Positions 8,828-16,418 of a stretch of 64,000 nt of DNA are shown here, in pieces; positions within the stretch are counted from its first letter, which is position 1; each line of letters opens with the position of its first letter. A program made the translations under genes and the position numbers. Source of the stretch: Pontixanthobacter aestiaquae (lineage in GTDB: Bacteria; Pseudomonadota; Alphaproteobacteria; Sphingomonadales; Sphingomonadaceae); the NCBI RefSeq assembly GCF_009827455.1, contig NZ_WTYZ01000001.1, positions 1,187,001 through 1,251,000 of the forward strand. The letters run 5' to 3'. Under the pieces are notes generated by a model that made no database searches, was not told the DNA's origin, and saw nothing but the letters and a program-made list of their open reading frames with translations.

Positions 8828-9598
8828 TTACCGTTGCGGCAGCTTGCTCGCAGGGTCAATGCGCTTGTTATCTTTCATGATTTCAAAATGCAGCTCGGTT
8901 TCGGTGGCGACCCCTGCATCACCGGCGAGGCCAATGCGCTCGCCCGTTTTGACCACATCGCCCAGTTTGACCGTCAGTTTGGCAAGGTGGCCATAGCGTG
9001 TGCGCCAGCCATTGCCGTGATCGATCACGACCAGACGCCCGAAGCGCTTGGGTTCTTCATCGGCGAACACTACAGTCCCTGAGGATGATGCGCGGACCAT
9101 ATCGAGCGGGTTGGCCTTCATATCCAGACCGTCATGGCCCTTGCCATCTTCGCGCAGGCTGAAGCCCAGCATCACTTCGCCATCATGCGGCCAGCGGAAA
9201 TAGGGTTCGGTGGGGGCCTGACGCTGAGCGGGGACGGACTGGATCACCGCTGGAATAATCAGCCGCTGTCCTGTGGAGATGGTGTATGGTTCCTCCAACC
9301 CGTTGGCGATTGCGATATTGGCGAAAGGAATGCCATACCGCTGGGCAATGCCAAAACCGGTGTCGCCATCCTTCACCACGTGCACTTTTTGACGCGGGAT
9401 TTGCAGTTTCTGGCCGACGCGAACGTTGTAGGGTTCCTGCAATCCATTAGCCGCCGCGATGACAGAGGCCGGCACTTGCGCGCGATTGGCAATGCCGCCC
9501 AGCGTTTCGCCCTCGGTCACAACATGTTCGGTTTCGGTGGTCGGATCGCCCGCAGCAATCAGCAGCGGTGCGAGCAGCAACAGAGCAAGTTCCTTCAT
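8828..9598 (-). CDS. LysM-M23 (LytM) murein hydrolase-like protein, NlpD/EnvC type
   Basis: A 256-residue exported protein with an N-terminal hydrophobic signal, two LysM peptidoglycan-binding repeats (about 25-68 and 72-116) and a C-terminal LytM domain (about 133-250). His155 and Asp159 (GHDGLD), His204 (YGHL) and His237 (LHFE) are present. The first histidine of the usual HxH pair is Glu235 (ELH), so it may not cleave peptidoglycan by itself. Degenerate LytM proteins such as EnvC and NlpD activate amidases instead. The ATG overlaps the surE stop (ATGA). The neighbourhood surE-nlpD is widespread in Proteobacteria and supports an NlpD-like role. Confidence 0.9.
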   Translation of the reverse strand: MKELALLLLAPLLIAAGDPTTETEHVVTEGETLGGIANRAQVPASVIAAANGLQEPYNVRVGQKLQIPRQKVHVVKDGDTGFGIAQRYGIPFANIAIANGLEEPYTISTGQRLIIPAVIQSVPAQRQAPTEPYFRWPHDGEVMLGFSLREDGKGHDGLDMKANPLDMVRASSSGTVVFADEEPKRFGRLVVIDHGNGWRTRYGHLAKLTVKLGDVVKTGERIGLAGDAGVATETELHFEIMKDNKRIDPASKLPQR

Positions 9599-10353
9599 GT
9601 CGAGTATCTCCCGGCCAAGGCTTCGAGAGAGGTATGGTGGGTGAGATCCAGCTGAAGCGGCGTCACCGATACAAACCCCTCGTCAATTGCCTCTAGATCA
9701 GTCCCGTGATCGAGCGTATGTTCGATCGCATGCAGCCCGAACCAATAATAGGGCAGACCGCGTGGATCCGTCCCTTCGACTACCGAGCCGCGTGAGTAGT
9801 CATGGAATCCTTGCCTGACCGCGCGAATCCCCGCAACTTTTTCGCCCGCAAGCGGGGGAAAGTTTACATTTACCAGCGTGCGTTCGGGCAGCGGCGTATC
9901 GAGCAGGGGCGCGATGGCCTTGGCTGCCCACTGGCGTGTCGCGTCGAATTGTTCGTGCTCTGCGGAGCGGTCGAGGACTTGGCTCAGTGCAATTGAACGG
10001 ATGCCCGCCAGCGCGCCTTCGATGGCGGCGGATACGGTACCCGAATAGGTGATATCGTCGCCGAGATTCGCCCCCCGATTGACCCCGGACAGGATCAAAT
10101 CGGGCGGGCTATCCATTACTTTGCGCAGGCCCAGCGTGACCGAATCTGTGGGCGTACCGGTGACCGAGAACCGGCGAGGGCCATGGGTATGCAGGCGGAC
10201 GGGCGCATTGAGCGTGAGCGAGTGTCCGGCGCCTGATTGCTCTTCATGCGGTGCGCATACCCAGATATCGTCGCTGAACTCGGCTGCGATCTCTTCGAGC
10301 ACTGTGAGGCCCGGCGCGAAAATTCCGTCATCATTGGTTACGAGAATTCTCAC
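9595..10353 (-). CDS. surE: 5'/3'-nucleotidase SurE
   Basis: Metal-dependent nucleoside-monophosphate phosphatase linked to stationary-phase survival. The 252-residue protein begins RILVTNDDGIFAPG, the signature metal-binding start of the family (the DD pair), and contains GVNRGANLGDDITYSGTV, also diagnostic. I chose the GTG at 10353: it is preceded by GGAGGGGAA, and every homologue starts at this point. The open frame runs to 10428, but that part lies in an intergenic repeat. The GGAGGGG ribosome-binding site is itself part of that repeat. Translationally coupled to the LysM/M23 gene. Confidence 0.96.
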   Translation of the reverse strand: MRILVTNDDGIFAPGLTVLEEIAAEFSDDIWVCAPHEEQSGAGHSLTLNAPVRLHTHGPRRFSVTGTPTDSVTLGLRKVMDSPPDLILSGVNRGANLGDDITYSGTVSAAIEGALAGIRSIALSQVLDRSAEHEQFDATRQWAAKAIAPLLDTPLPERTLVNVNFPPLAGEKVAGIRAVRQGFHDYSRGSVVEGTDPRGLPYYWFGLHAIEHTLDHGTDLEAIDEGFVSVTPLQLDLTHHTSLEALAGRYST

Positions 10354-10360
10354 GGTAAGT

Positions 10361-10454
10361 TCCCCTCCGTTGAGGGAGGGGTTAGGGGTGGGCGTTCGAC
10401 GCAAACTGCAAGTGCCGTACACCCCCACCTGGCCTCCCCCTCAAGGGGGAGGGG
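10361..10454. repeat. REP/BIME-like inverted repeat between serS and surE
   Basis: Two arms of about 34 bases (10361-10394 and 10421-10454) are imperfect inverted copies of each other. Each arm is also partly palindromic: CCCCTCCgttgaGGGAGGGG in the left arm and CCTCCCCCtcaaGGGGGAGG in the right. This is the look of a bacterial intergenic palindromic element. It fills almost the whole serS-surE gap and provides the purine-rich sequence used as surE's ribosome-binding site. Confidence 0.75.
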
Positions 10455-10468
10455 TTTAAATAGCTTGG

Positions 10469-11890
10469 TCATGGTTGAGGTTCCAACTTCTCGATACCGC
10501 CCATATAAGGCCGCAAAACCTCGGGAATTGTGACACTCCCGTCAGCATTCTGATAGTTTTCGAGCACCGCTACCAAGGTCCGCCCGACCGCAAGGCCCGA
10601 GCCATTGAGCGTATGCGGGAATTCTGTCTTTTTCTCGCCTTCCGGCCGATAGCGTGTGTTCATTCGCCGCGCCTGGAAATCGCCTGTGTTGGAACATGAG
10701 CTTATCTCGCGGTAAGCACCTTGTCCGGGAAGCCAGACTTCCAGGTCGTAGGTTTTGCGCGCGCCGAAGCCCATATCGCCGGTGCACAACAATACCTTAC
10801 GATACGGGAGCTCGAGCGCTTTTAAGATACCTTCGGCGCACTCAGTCATTCGCTCATGTTCGGCTTCGCTCTCTTCGGGGCGCACGATGCTGACCAGCTC
10901 GCATTTTTCGAACTGGTGCTGGCGGATAAAACCGCGCGTATCCTTACCCGCAGACCCCGCTTCGCTGCGGAAGCATTGGGTCAGGGCGGTCATGCGCATG
11001 GGTAGCGCATCGTTGTCGAGGATCTCGCCTTGGACCGATGCTGTCAGGCTGACTTCGGCGGTGGGGATGAGCCAGCGCCGGGTAAAGCCTTGATCGAAGA
11101 GTGCCTTTCGAAACCTTTCCAAGAGACCCGGAATACCAAAACTGGCACTGCCTCCCTGTTCTGCGACAAGATCACTTACGAACTGACCAAACAGACGGTC
11201 CTGTTCGTCCTTTGGCAATCCGGACTCTAAACTATAGGAGTCCTCGGCAAACTTCGGCAGTTTGTCAGTGCCATACATCGCTGCGTCGTTGACTAGCAAC
11301 GGAGGGTTGCATTCGATGTAACCGTTCTTCTCGCCGGTTTGTTGATCGAGCATCCATTGACCAAGCGCCCGGTGAAGTTTGGCCATATTCCCGCGTAGGA
11401 ATGTAAAGCGCGAACCTGACAGTTTCGCCCCAGTTTCAAAGTCCAATCCCAAGTCTGGTCCCAGATCGGCATGTTCCTTGGGCTTGAAATCGAAGTTGCG
11501 GGGGTTTCCCCAAGTGTCCAATTCGACGTTGGCGTTTTCGTCTGCACCATCAGGCACATCCGGCGCTGGCAGGTTGGGTATTAAATCAAGATCATCTCTC
11601 AACTTCTTCCGAAGTTTGGCTACTTCCTTCTCGCCACTTGGCAAGTTTACCTTAAGGCTCTCCAACTCAGCTATTAAATTCGTCGGAGGATTACTCCCCT
11701 TACGTTTCCAATCTCCAAATTCCTTCGATAGTACTTTCCGGCGGTTTTGGCCTTCTTCTAGTGTTTGGATAGCTGCGCGAAGCTGGCTATCGGTCACGAG
11801 AAGCGAGGCAGAAGCAGGCTCGGCCCCGCGCCGTTTCAGACCGGCATCAAACGTCTCGGGATTCTCACGGATAAATCGAATATCATGCAT
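10469..11890 (-). CDS. serS: Seryl-tRNA synthetase with an internal insertion
   Basis: Class II aminoacyl-tRNA synthetase that charges tRNA-Ser. The 473-residue protein has the N-terminal antiparallel coiled-coil arm (about 30-105). It has motif 1, motif 2 ([20 protein letters not shown]) and motif 3 ([17 protein letters not shown]). Bacterial SerRS is usually about 425-430 residues. Here an extra 45 or so lie between [11 protein letters not shown] and WLIPTAEV, at about residues 218-270 (DNA 11081-11239), and this stretch is richer in A+T than its surroundings. The ATG at 11890 gives the canonical start [10 protein letters not shown]. First gene of the serS-surE-M23-channel run. Confidence 0.96.
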   Translation of the reverse strand: MHDIRFIRENPETFDAGLKRRGAEPASASLLVTDSQLRAAIQTLEEGQNRRKVLSKEFGDWKRKGSNPPTNLIAELESLKVNLPSGEKEVAKLRKKLRDDLDLIPNLPAPDVPDGADENANVELDTWGNPRNFDFKPKEHADLGPDLGLDFETGAKLSGSRFTFLRGNMAKLHRALGQWMLDQQTGEKNGYIECNPPLLVNDAAMYGTDKLPKFAEDSYSLESGLPKDEQDRLFGQFVSDLVAEQGGSASFGIPGLLERFRKALFDQGFTRRWLIPTAEVSLTASVQGEILDNDALPMRMTALTQCFRSEAGSAGKDTRGFIRQHQFEKCELVSIVRPEESEAEHERMTECAEGILKALELPYRKVLLCTGDMGFGARKTYDLEVWLPGQGAYREISSCSNTGDFQARRMNTRYRPEGEKKTEFPHTLNGSGLAVGRTLVAVLENYQNADGSVTIPEVLRPYMGGIEKLEPQP

Positions 11891-11951
11891 GGGCGCGGCT
11901 ATGGACTCGTTTTGATTTGGTCTCAAGCACCGCGGTGGCTAACGCGTGAAT

Positions 11952-12194
11952 ATGCGCAAAGCTCTCGTCCATTTTGTCGGTTTTCGGGATGACAGGTACT
12001 GGAACGCAGTGCGCATCTGGGGAGAGCCCGATATGATCCATGAAGCATGGGATATGTATGCCGAGAACGATACTGCGCCCGGTGATATCATTATCTTTGC
12101 TGAAGGCGAGTGGAACCAAAAACCGCGCAGCTTCACAGTGGAAGCCGCGCGGTCTCGGGAAGCCAGACGCATCGGGAGAGGAGCGTCCGGCTGA
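11952..12194 (+). CDS. Small conserved-looking hypothetical protein
   Basis: An 80-residue frame, MRKALVHFVGFRDDRYWNAV onward, with the second half containing PGDIIIFAEGEW. The composition (aromatic and acidic, well-formed beta-strand/helix pattern up to residue 58) looks like a real small globular protein. It is the only frame of this region that does. No domain recognised. The SD is weak; a GTG at 11946 in the same frame is an alternative start. It is divergent from serS and convergent with the TonB receptor gene. Called on sequence quality, so moderate confidence. Confidence 0.55.
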   Translation: MRKALVHFVGFRDDRYWNAVRIWGEPDMIHEAWDMYAENDTAPGDIIIFAEGEWNQKPRSFTVEAARSREARRIGRGASG

Positions 12195-12205
12195 GCTATG
12201 TGCCG

Positions 12206-14569
12206 CTAGAAGCGGAACTCGCCAGTAACAAAGACCCGGCGGGGATCGCCGTAGAAGCCTGTAAGTGTGCCCTCAAGCCCAAGCGTAGGCGCGAACGGCA
12301 CGCCATTGGTGCCGCCTGCAACGAAGTTATATCCGGCCACGATATAGCGCTTGTCGGTCAGGTTTTTACCGTGGACACCAATCGACCAGCGATCGCTGTC
12401 GGCGGTGTAAACAATGCTCGCATCGAGCAGTACGAACCCGTCCTGATCGAGGAATGCGTTGGGCGTTTCAAACTGGCTGGCATCGGATCGCATGCTAACC
12501 CCGCCAATCAGATCGACGATCCCGTTGGCAACCGGCAGGCCAAGATCAAACCCGGCACTGACGGTGAATTCAGGTGTGTTCTGGAACACCCGCTGATCCG
12601 CTACGTCCACGCCGAATGCGTCGATGAACTGTTTGTATGTCGCATCGACATAGCCAAGCGACCAATTGACGTTGAAACGGCTTCCCGCACCGGCGAAGTC
12701 TTTGCCGACCAGCGCGTTGCCTTCGAATTCGAAGCCATTCACATCCGCTTCGCCAGCATTGCTGGTAATGCCGATGAAGCTGTCATTCACGCCGTTACCG
12801 GTAGTGTCGAAGCCAACCGATCCGGGAATCTGGATGTCGGTGTAATCACCTTTGAAAGCGGCAACCGCGATATTCAGACGATTGTCGAGCAGCGAGGCCT
12901 TCCAGCCCAGTTCATAGCTGTCGACCGTTTCGGGATCGAAGCTGAGGAATCGGAACTGGTCGTCGAAATCGATGTCGCCATCGCCGTCCAGATCGGGCGC
13001 GGCGCTGGTTTGGCCGCGCGGATCGAAACCGCCGCCTTTGAAGCCGCGTGAGTAGGTGAAATAGATATTGTGGTTCTCGGTCGGCTTATAGCTGATCGAG
13101 GCGCGGGGGGTGAATTCCTCGAACGTCTGGCTGCCGTTAAAGTCGGACGTGACGGCGAACGGTACGCCCGAGCCTCCGAACAGGTTCGAGAAGCCGCCAA
13201 CAAAGCTTGTTCTGAGGACCCGGCTGGTGCGTTTGTCGCTGGTATAGCGACCGCCGAGAGAAATGCTCAATTGTTCTGAGATATCATAGGTGAAATCACC
13301 AAAGATCGACCATGTCTTGGTGTTTACGTCGCCCAGCGTCTGTGCATTAAGGCCGCGCAGATCGGTTGTTGGATCCAGCAGGAACAACAGATCGCCGGTC
13401 GTGAACAGGGCCACATCGAACGCGGTGAAGGCATTGGCGTCAAGGTAATATGCGCCAATCACGCCGTTGAAATTATCGCTCTCATATAGAAGCTGAAATT
13501 CCTGACTGAACTGGTCGTTCTCGTAAATCGCTGGCACGTCCAGATCGGCAGCTGGCAGGCTGTCGAAATCAATCGGCGTAGTTGATTTGTCTTCGCGGTA
13601 ACCAGTGATGCTCTTCAGTGTGATCGTGTCACTCACCTCGACTGCGATGTTGAGCGCGCCGCCAAAGGCTTCGACCTCCTGATCGACGACATTCAGGCCT
13701 GCGCGCGTATCATAAACGTCATCCAGCACGGGCGCGCCGGTCAACAGTCCCGGGATCAGGCGGAAACCCTGACGGGCCTCGCTATTGTCTTTCACATAGT
13801 CGCCGGAAAGGCGCGCGAAGACAGGGCCATTGTCGAATTCCAGAGTGGCGCGGCCGGCCCACACGTCTTTGTTGTAATTTTCGACGCCCGCGAGATTGAG
13901 ATTGTCACCGAAACCGCCGCGACTGAGGCGGGCAGCGCTCGCGCCGAACTTCAGGCTGTCGGTGAGCGGAGCAGAGCCGCTGACAACGAGGTCCGCCTGA
14001 TCGTAGGAGCCGTATGTGCCGCGCACTTTCAGCTCGACATCATCGGGTAAGCGGCGGGTCACATATTTGATCGCGCCGCCGATGGTGTTGCGGCCATAGA
14101 GGGTACCTTGGGGGCCGCGCAAAACTTCGATCCGCTCGACATCATAAATATCCAGCACCGCGGCCTGCGGGCGATTGATATAGACATCATCGACATACAG
14201 CCCGACGCCGGCCTCGAAGCCTGCAACAGGGTCTTGCTGCCCCACACCGCGAATAAATGCCGTCAACGTGGTGTTGGTACCGCGTGAGACCTCCAGAGTG
14301 AGGTTGGGAACCTTCTGGCCGATTTCCGTCAGCTCCAGCGTGCCGGTCTTCGCCAGCTCATCGCCGCTGATCGCAGTGATCGAGAGCGGCACATCGACAA
14401 TACGCTCTTCACGGCGGCGCGCGGTTACAGTGATGATCGGATCGCCGCTGCCAGCCTCTGCGGCCTCAGTCCCGTCAGTGTCCTGCGCCACGGCTGGCGC
14501 GGCGGTGAAAGCAAGTGCCGCAGTACCGGCCAGCAAGCTGCAAATTAATCTGCGATTGGTGAAGCGCAT
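12206..14569 (-). CDS. TonB-dependent outer-membrane receptor
   Basis: A 787-residue outer-membrane protein. It has a signal peptide (cleaved near AVAQDTD). A short TonB-box-like ITVTARRREE segment follows, and then a plug domain with the family hallmarks VDDVYINRP and VERIEVLRGPQGTLYGRN. The remainder is a beta-barrel ending in the aromatic C-terminus GEFRF. Receptors of this sphingomonad type often carry plant-derived or aromatic compounds, or iron chelates, but nothing here fixes the ligand. The ATG at 14569 has the SD GGGAGA. It is divergently transcribed from a TetR regulator (14696), which probably controls it. Confidence 0.93.
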   Translation of the reverse strand: MRFTNRRLICSLLAGTAALAFTAAPAVAQDTDGTEAAEAGSGDPIITVTARRREERIVDVPLSITAISGDELAKTGTLELTEIGQKVPNLTLEVSRGTNTTLTAFIRGVGQQDPVAGFEAGVGLYVDDVYINRPQAAVLDIYDVERIEVLRGPQGTLYGRNTIGGAIKYVTRRLPDDVELKVRGTYGSYDQADLVVSGSAPLTDSLKFGASAARLSRGGFGDNLNLAGVENYNKDVWAGRATLEFDNGPVFARLSGDYVKDNSEARQGFRLIPGLLTGAPVLDDVYDTRAGLNVVDQEVEAFGGALNIAVEVSDTITLKSITGYREDKSTTPIDFDSLPAADLDVPAIYENDQFSQEFQLLYESDNFNGVIGAYYLDANAFTAFDVALFTTGDLLFLLDPTTDLRGLNAQTLGDVNTKTWSIFGDFTYDISEQLSISLGGRYTSDKRTSRVLRTSFVGGFSNLFGGSGVPFAVTSDFNGSQTFEEFTPRASISYKPTENHNIYFTYSRGFKGGGFDPRGQTSAAPDLDGDGDIDFDDQFRFLSFDPETVDSYELGWKASLLDNRLNIAVAAFKGDYTDIQIPGSVGFDTTGNGVNDSFIGITSNAGEADVNGFEFEGNALVGKDFAGAGSRFNVNWSLGYVDATYKQFIDAFGVDVADQRVFQNTPEFTVSAGFDLGLPVANGIVDLIGGVSMRSDASQFETPNAFLDQDGFVLLDASIVYTADSDRWSIGVHGKNLTDKRYIVAGYNFVAGGTNGVPFAPTLGLEGTLTGFYGDPRRVFVTGEFRF

Positions 14570-14695
14570 CGATTCTCTCCCATGGTTCTGACTCCTAATA
14601 TTGAAACATGAACCAACTTTCAAGTTTAGTCTTGCGAGGAATCGATTTGCCGCTTACTCACGCCTTCAGTGGGGTCGGGAAGGGCAACAGCAATC

Positions 14696-15310
14696 GTGCA
14701 AACATTACAGCCGCCTGCGAAGCAGCCGCGCACCGAGCGCGGGCGCAAAACGCTGCGTAAATTGCTCGATGCTGCGACTGCCGAATTTGGTGAGAAGGGC
14801 TTCCACGAAGCCTCGATCAGCGGGATCACCCGCCGCGCCGGTGTCGCGCTCGGCAGCTTTTACACCTATTTCGATTCGAAGGATGCGATCTTCCGCGCGC
14901 TGGTCGCCGATATGAGCGATTCGGTAAAACGCGCGGCCCGTGAAGCGATTGATGAGCGCATGACGGCGCTCGAAATCGAGCGCGCTGCGCTCAAAGGATT
15001 TCTGGACTTCGCAGGCGAGCACAAGGAAATCTACCGCATTATCGACGAAGCCGAATTTGTTGATCCGGCCAGCTACCAAAACCACTATGAAACAATCGCC
15101 GAGCGTATTCTCGACCGGCTCAAGGCTGGCGCGGCACAGGGTCATTTCCGCGCCGACCCGCAAGAGGCCCATGCATGGGCGTTGATGGGAATGAATGTGT
15201 TTCTGGGCCTGCGCTATGCGATCTGGGGCAGGGAGAATGACATGTCTGCGGACGAAGTGGCCGCCGCTGCCAACGCTATGCTGGCCCACGGTATTGCTGG
15301 CCAAGAATAG
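14696..15310 (+). CDS. TetR/AcrR family transcription regulator
   Basis: A 204-residue regulator. The N-terminal helix-turn-helix lies at about 20-66 (RKTLRKLLDAATAEFGEKGF, then ISGITRRAGVALGSFYTYF), the standard TetR signature. The C-terminal helical domain, which binds ligand and dimerises, shows nothing specific. I prefer the GTG at 14696, which has GGGAAGGG 11 bases upstream; an earlier GTG at 14669 lacks an SD. Head-to-head with the TonB receptor gene with 126 bases between the starts, so the receptor promoter is the likely target (inference). Confidence 0.9.
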   Translation: MQTLQPPAKQPRTERGRKTLRKLLDAATAEFGEKGFHEASISGITRRAGVALGSFYTYFDSKDAIFRALVADMSDSVKRAAREAIDERMTALEIERAALKGFLDFAGEHKEIYRIIDEAEFVDPASYQNHYETIAERILDRLKAGAAQGHFRADPQEAHAWALMGMNVFLGLRYAIWGRENDMSADEVAAAANAMLAHGIAGQE

Positions 15311-15400
15311 CGCTCTGGCGTTTGCTGCGAAGGAACCAATTGCCGCAGGCTCCGTTCTCTGGATTCCAAAAACATATTTAGCAGATGATCGGCGGCGAGA

Positions 15401-16045
15401 ATGAACAAGGGATATTTAGCTGCGGGCCTCGCGGCTTTGGCCGCAGGTTCTGCAGGAGCGGCTACTGCGGACGATCGGACAGAGCAACCGCAATACACCG
15501 TTCTAAGCAGCGCTGAAAATATCGAAATTCGCGAATATGCGCCGATGATTGTCGCGCAGGCTGAAGTGGCTGGCGATCGCCGCCGCGCAATGGGACGCGG
15601 CTTCCGTGTGATTGCGGACTATATCTTCGGTAACAATCTCTCGCAAAAAGACATCGCGATGACGTCGCCGGTTACGCAGCAAGCCAACGCGCGCGCGCAA
15701 GGCGAGAAAATCGCGATGACGTCTCCCGTGACCCAGCAAAATGATGGCGAGACATGGCAAGTGCGCTTTATCATGCCCTCACAATACACGATGGACACGC
15801 TACCGAGGCCGAACAATCCGGACGTGAGACTGATCGAAGTTCCGGCGAAGAAAGTCGCCGTGATCCGCTTTTCCGGTTGGGCCTCGCAAGATCGGGTCGA
15901 TCAGCACGAGGGTACTCTGAAAGCCTACATGGCAATAAAGGATCTCAGCGCAGCGGCTTCACCGACATACGCGTTTTACGACGCGCCCGGCACACCGCCG
16001 GAACGTCGCCGCAATGAAGTGATGATTGAGCTGGCCGCTGAATAA
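15401..16045 (+). CDS. SOUL/HEBP family haem-binding protein
   Basis: A 214-residue protein with an N-terminal signal peptide (cleaved near GAATADD), so it is exported. The rest is a SOUL domain: ENIEIREYAPMIVAQ near the start, and a central IAMTSPVTQQ motif that occurs twice (DNA 15653-15682 and 15710-15739, 19 residues apart). The C-terminal part matches the family end (GTPPERRRNEVMIEL). SOUL proteins bind haem or porphyrin; the physiological role in bacteria is unclear. Upstream, the TetR gene ends 90 bases earlier. A small membrane protein gene follows at 16096. Confidence 0.9.
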   Translation: MNKGYLAAGLAALAAGSAGAATADDRTEQPQYTVLSSAENIEIREYAPMIVAQAEVAGDRRRAMGRGFRVIADYIFGNNLSQKDIAMTSPVTQQANARAQGEKIAMTSPVTQQNDGETWQVRFIMPSQYTMDTLPRPNNPDVRLIEVPAKKVAVIRFSGWASQDRVDQHEGTLKAYMAIKDLSAAASPTYAFYDAPGTPPERRRNEVMIELAAE

Positions 16046-16095
16046 GCTGGAACCAAGACCGCGGTAACGCATTGATTATCCGAAAGGAGATTATC

Positions 16096-16338
16096 ATGAT
16101 TGGCAAGATTATCGGCGCAGTAGCAGGCTCAAAATTGGCGAAAAGCGCGAGAGGTATGGGCGGTCCGACCGGCGCGCTGCTCGGCGTGGGCGCGGCAACG
16201 ATTGCAAAGCGCGCCAGCCTACCCGTGCTTGTGGCACTCACAGCTGGTGGGTATTTCGCGAAGAAATATCTGGCAAAGAATAACGAGGTGACCACCGACC
16301 CCGCTACACCGCCAAAGGTGCAAGCACCCGCACTCTGA
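16096..16338 (+). CDS. Small Gly/Ala-rich membrane-associated protein
   Basis: An 80-residue protein starting MIGKIIGAVAGSKLAKSARG. It has two hydrophobic Gly/Ala-rich stretches (about 1-13 and 28-53) separated by basic residues, and a Pro/Thr-rich tail. No family recognised; probably membrane associated. The start at 16096 has a perfect SD (AAGGAG) 8 bases upstream, which decides it over an earlier in-frame ATG at 16072. It lies 50 bases after the SOUL gene and is followed by a strong terminator, so the two form a unit. Confidence 0.75.
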   Translation: MIGKIIGAVAGSKLAKSARGMGGPTGALLGVGAATIAKRASLPVLVALTAGGYFAKKYLAKNNEVTTDPATPPKVQAPAL

Positions 16339-16358
16339 TCGGGTTCAAAACAGCATTA

Positions 16359-16398
16359 AAAAGAGCGCGCAGGTTTCTATGACCTGCGCGCCCTTTTT
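16359..16398. terminator. Bidirectional Rho-independent terminator
   Basis: Perfect ten-base stem GCGCGCAGGT / ACCTGCGCGC (16365-16374 with 16382-16391). It is flanked by AAAAAG on the left and CCTTTTT on the right, so it can stop transcription from the 16096 gene (+) and from sppA (-). Confidence 0.9.
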
Positions 16399-16418
16399 AT
16401 GTTTGCTGCCGAATGGGA

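Noticed and set aside
11081..11239. Intein or intron in serS
   Set aside because: No splice-junction residues, homing endonuclease or frame break; a plain in-frame insertion.
12110..13051. 313-codon plus-strand frame opposite the first TonB receptor
   Set aside because: Antisense shadow of the barrel; begins inside the small 11952 gene.
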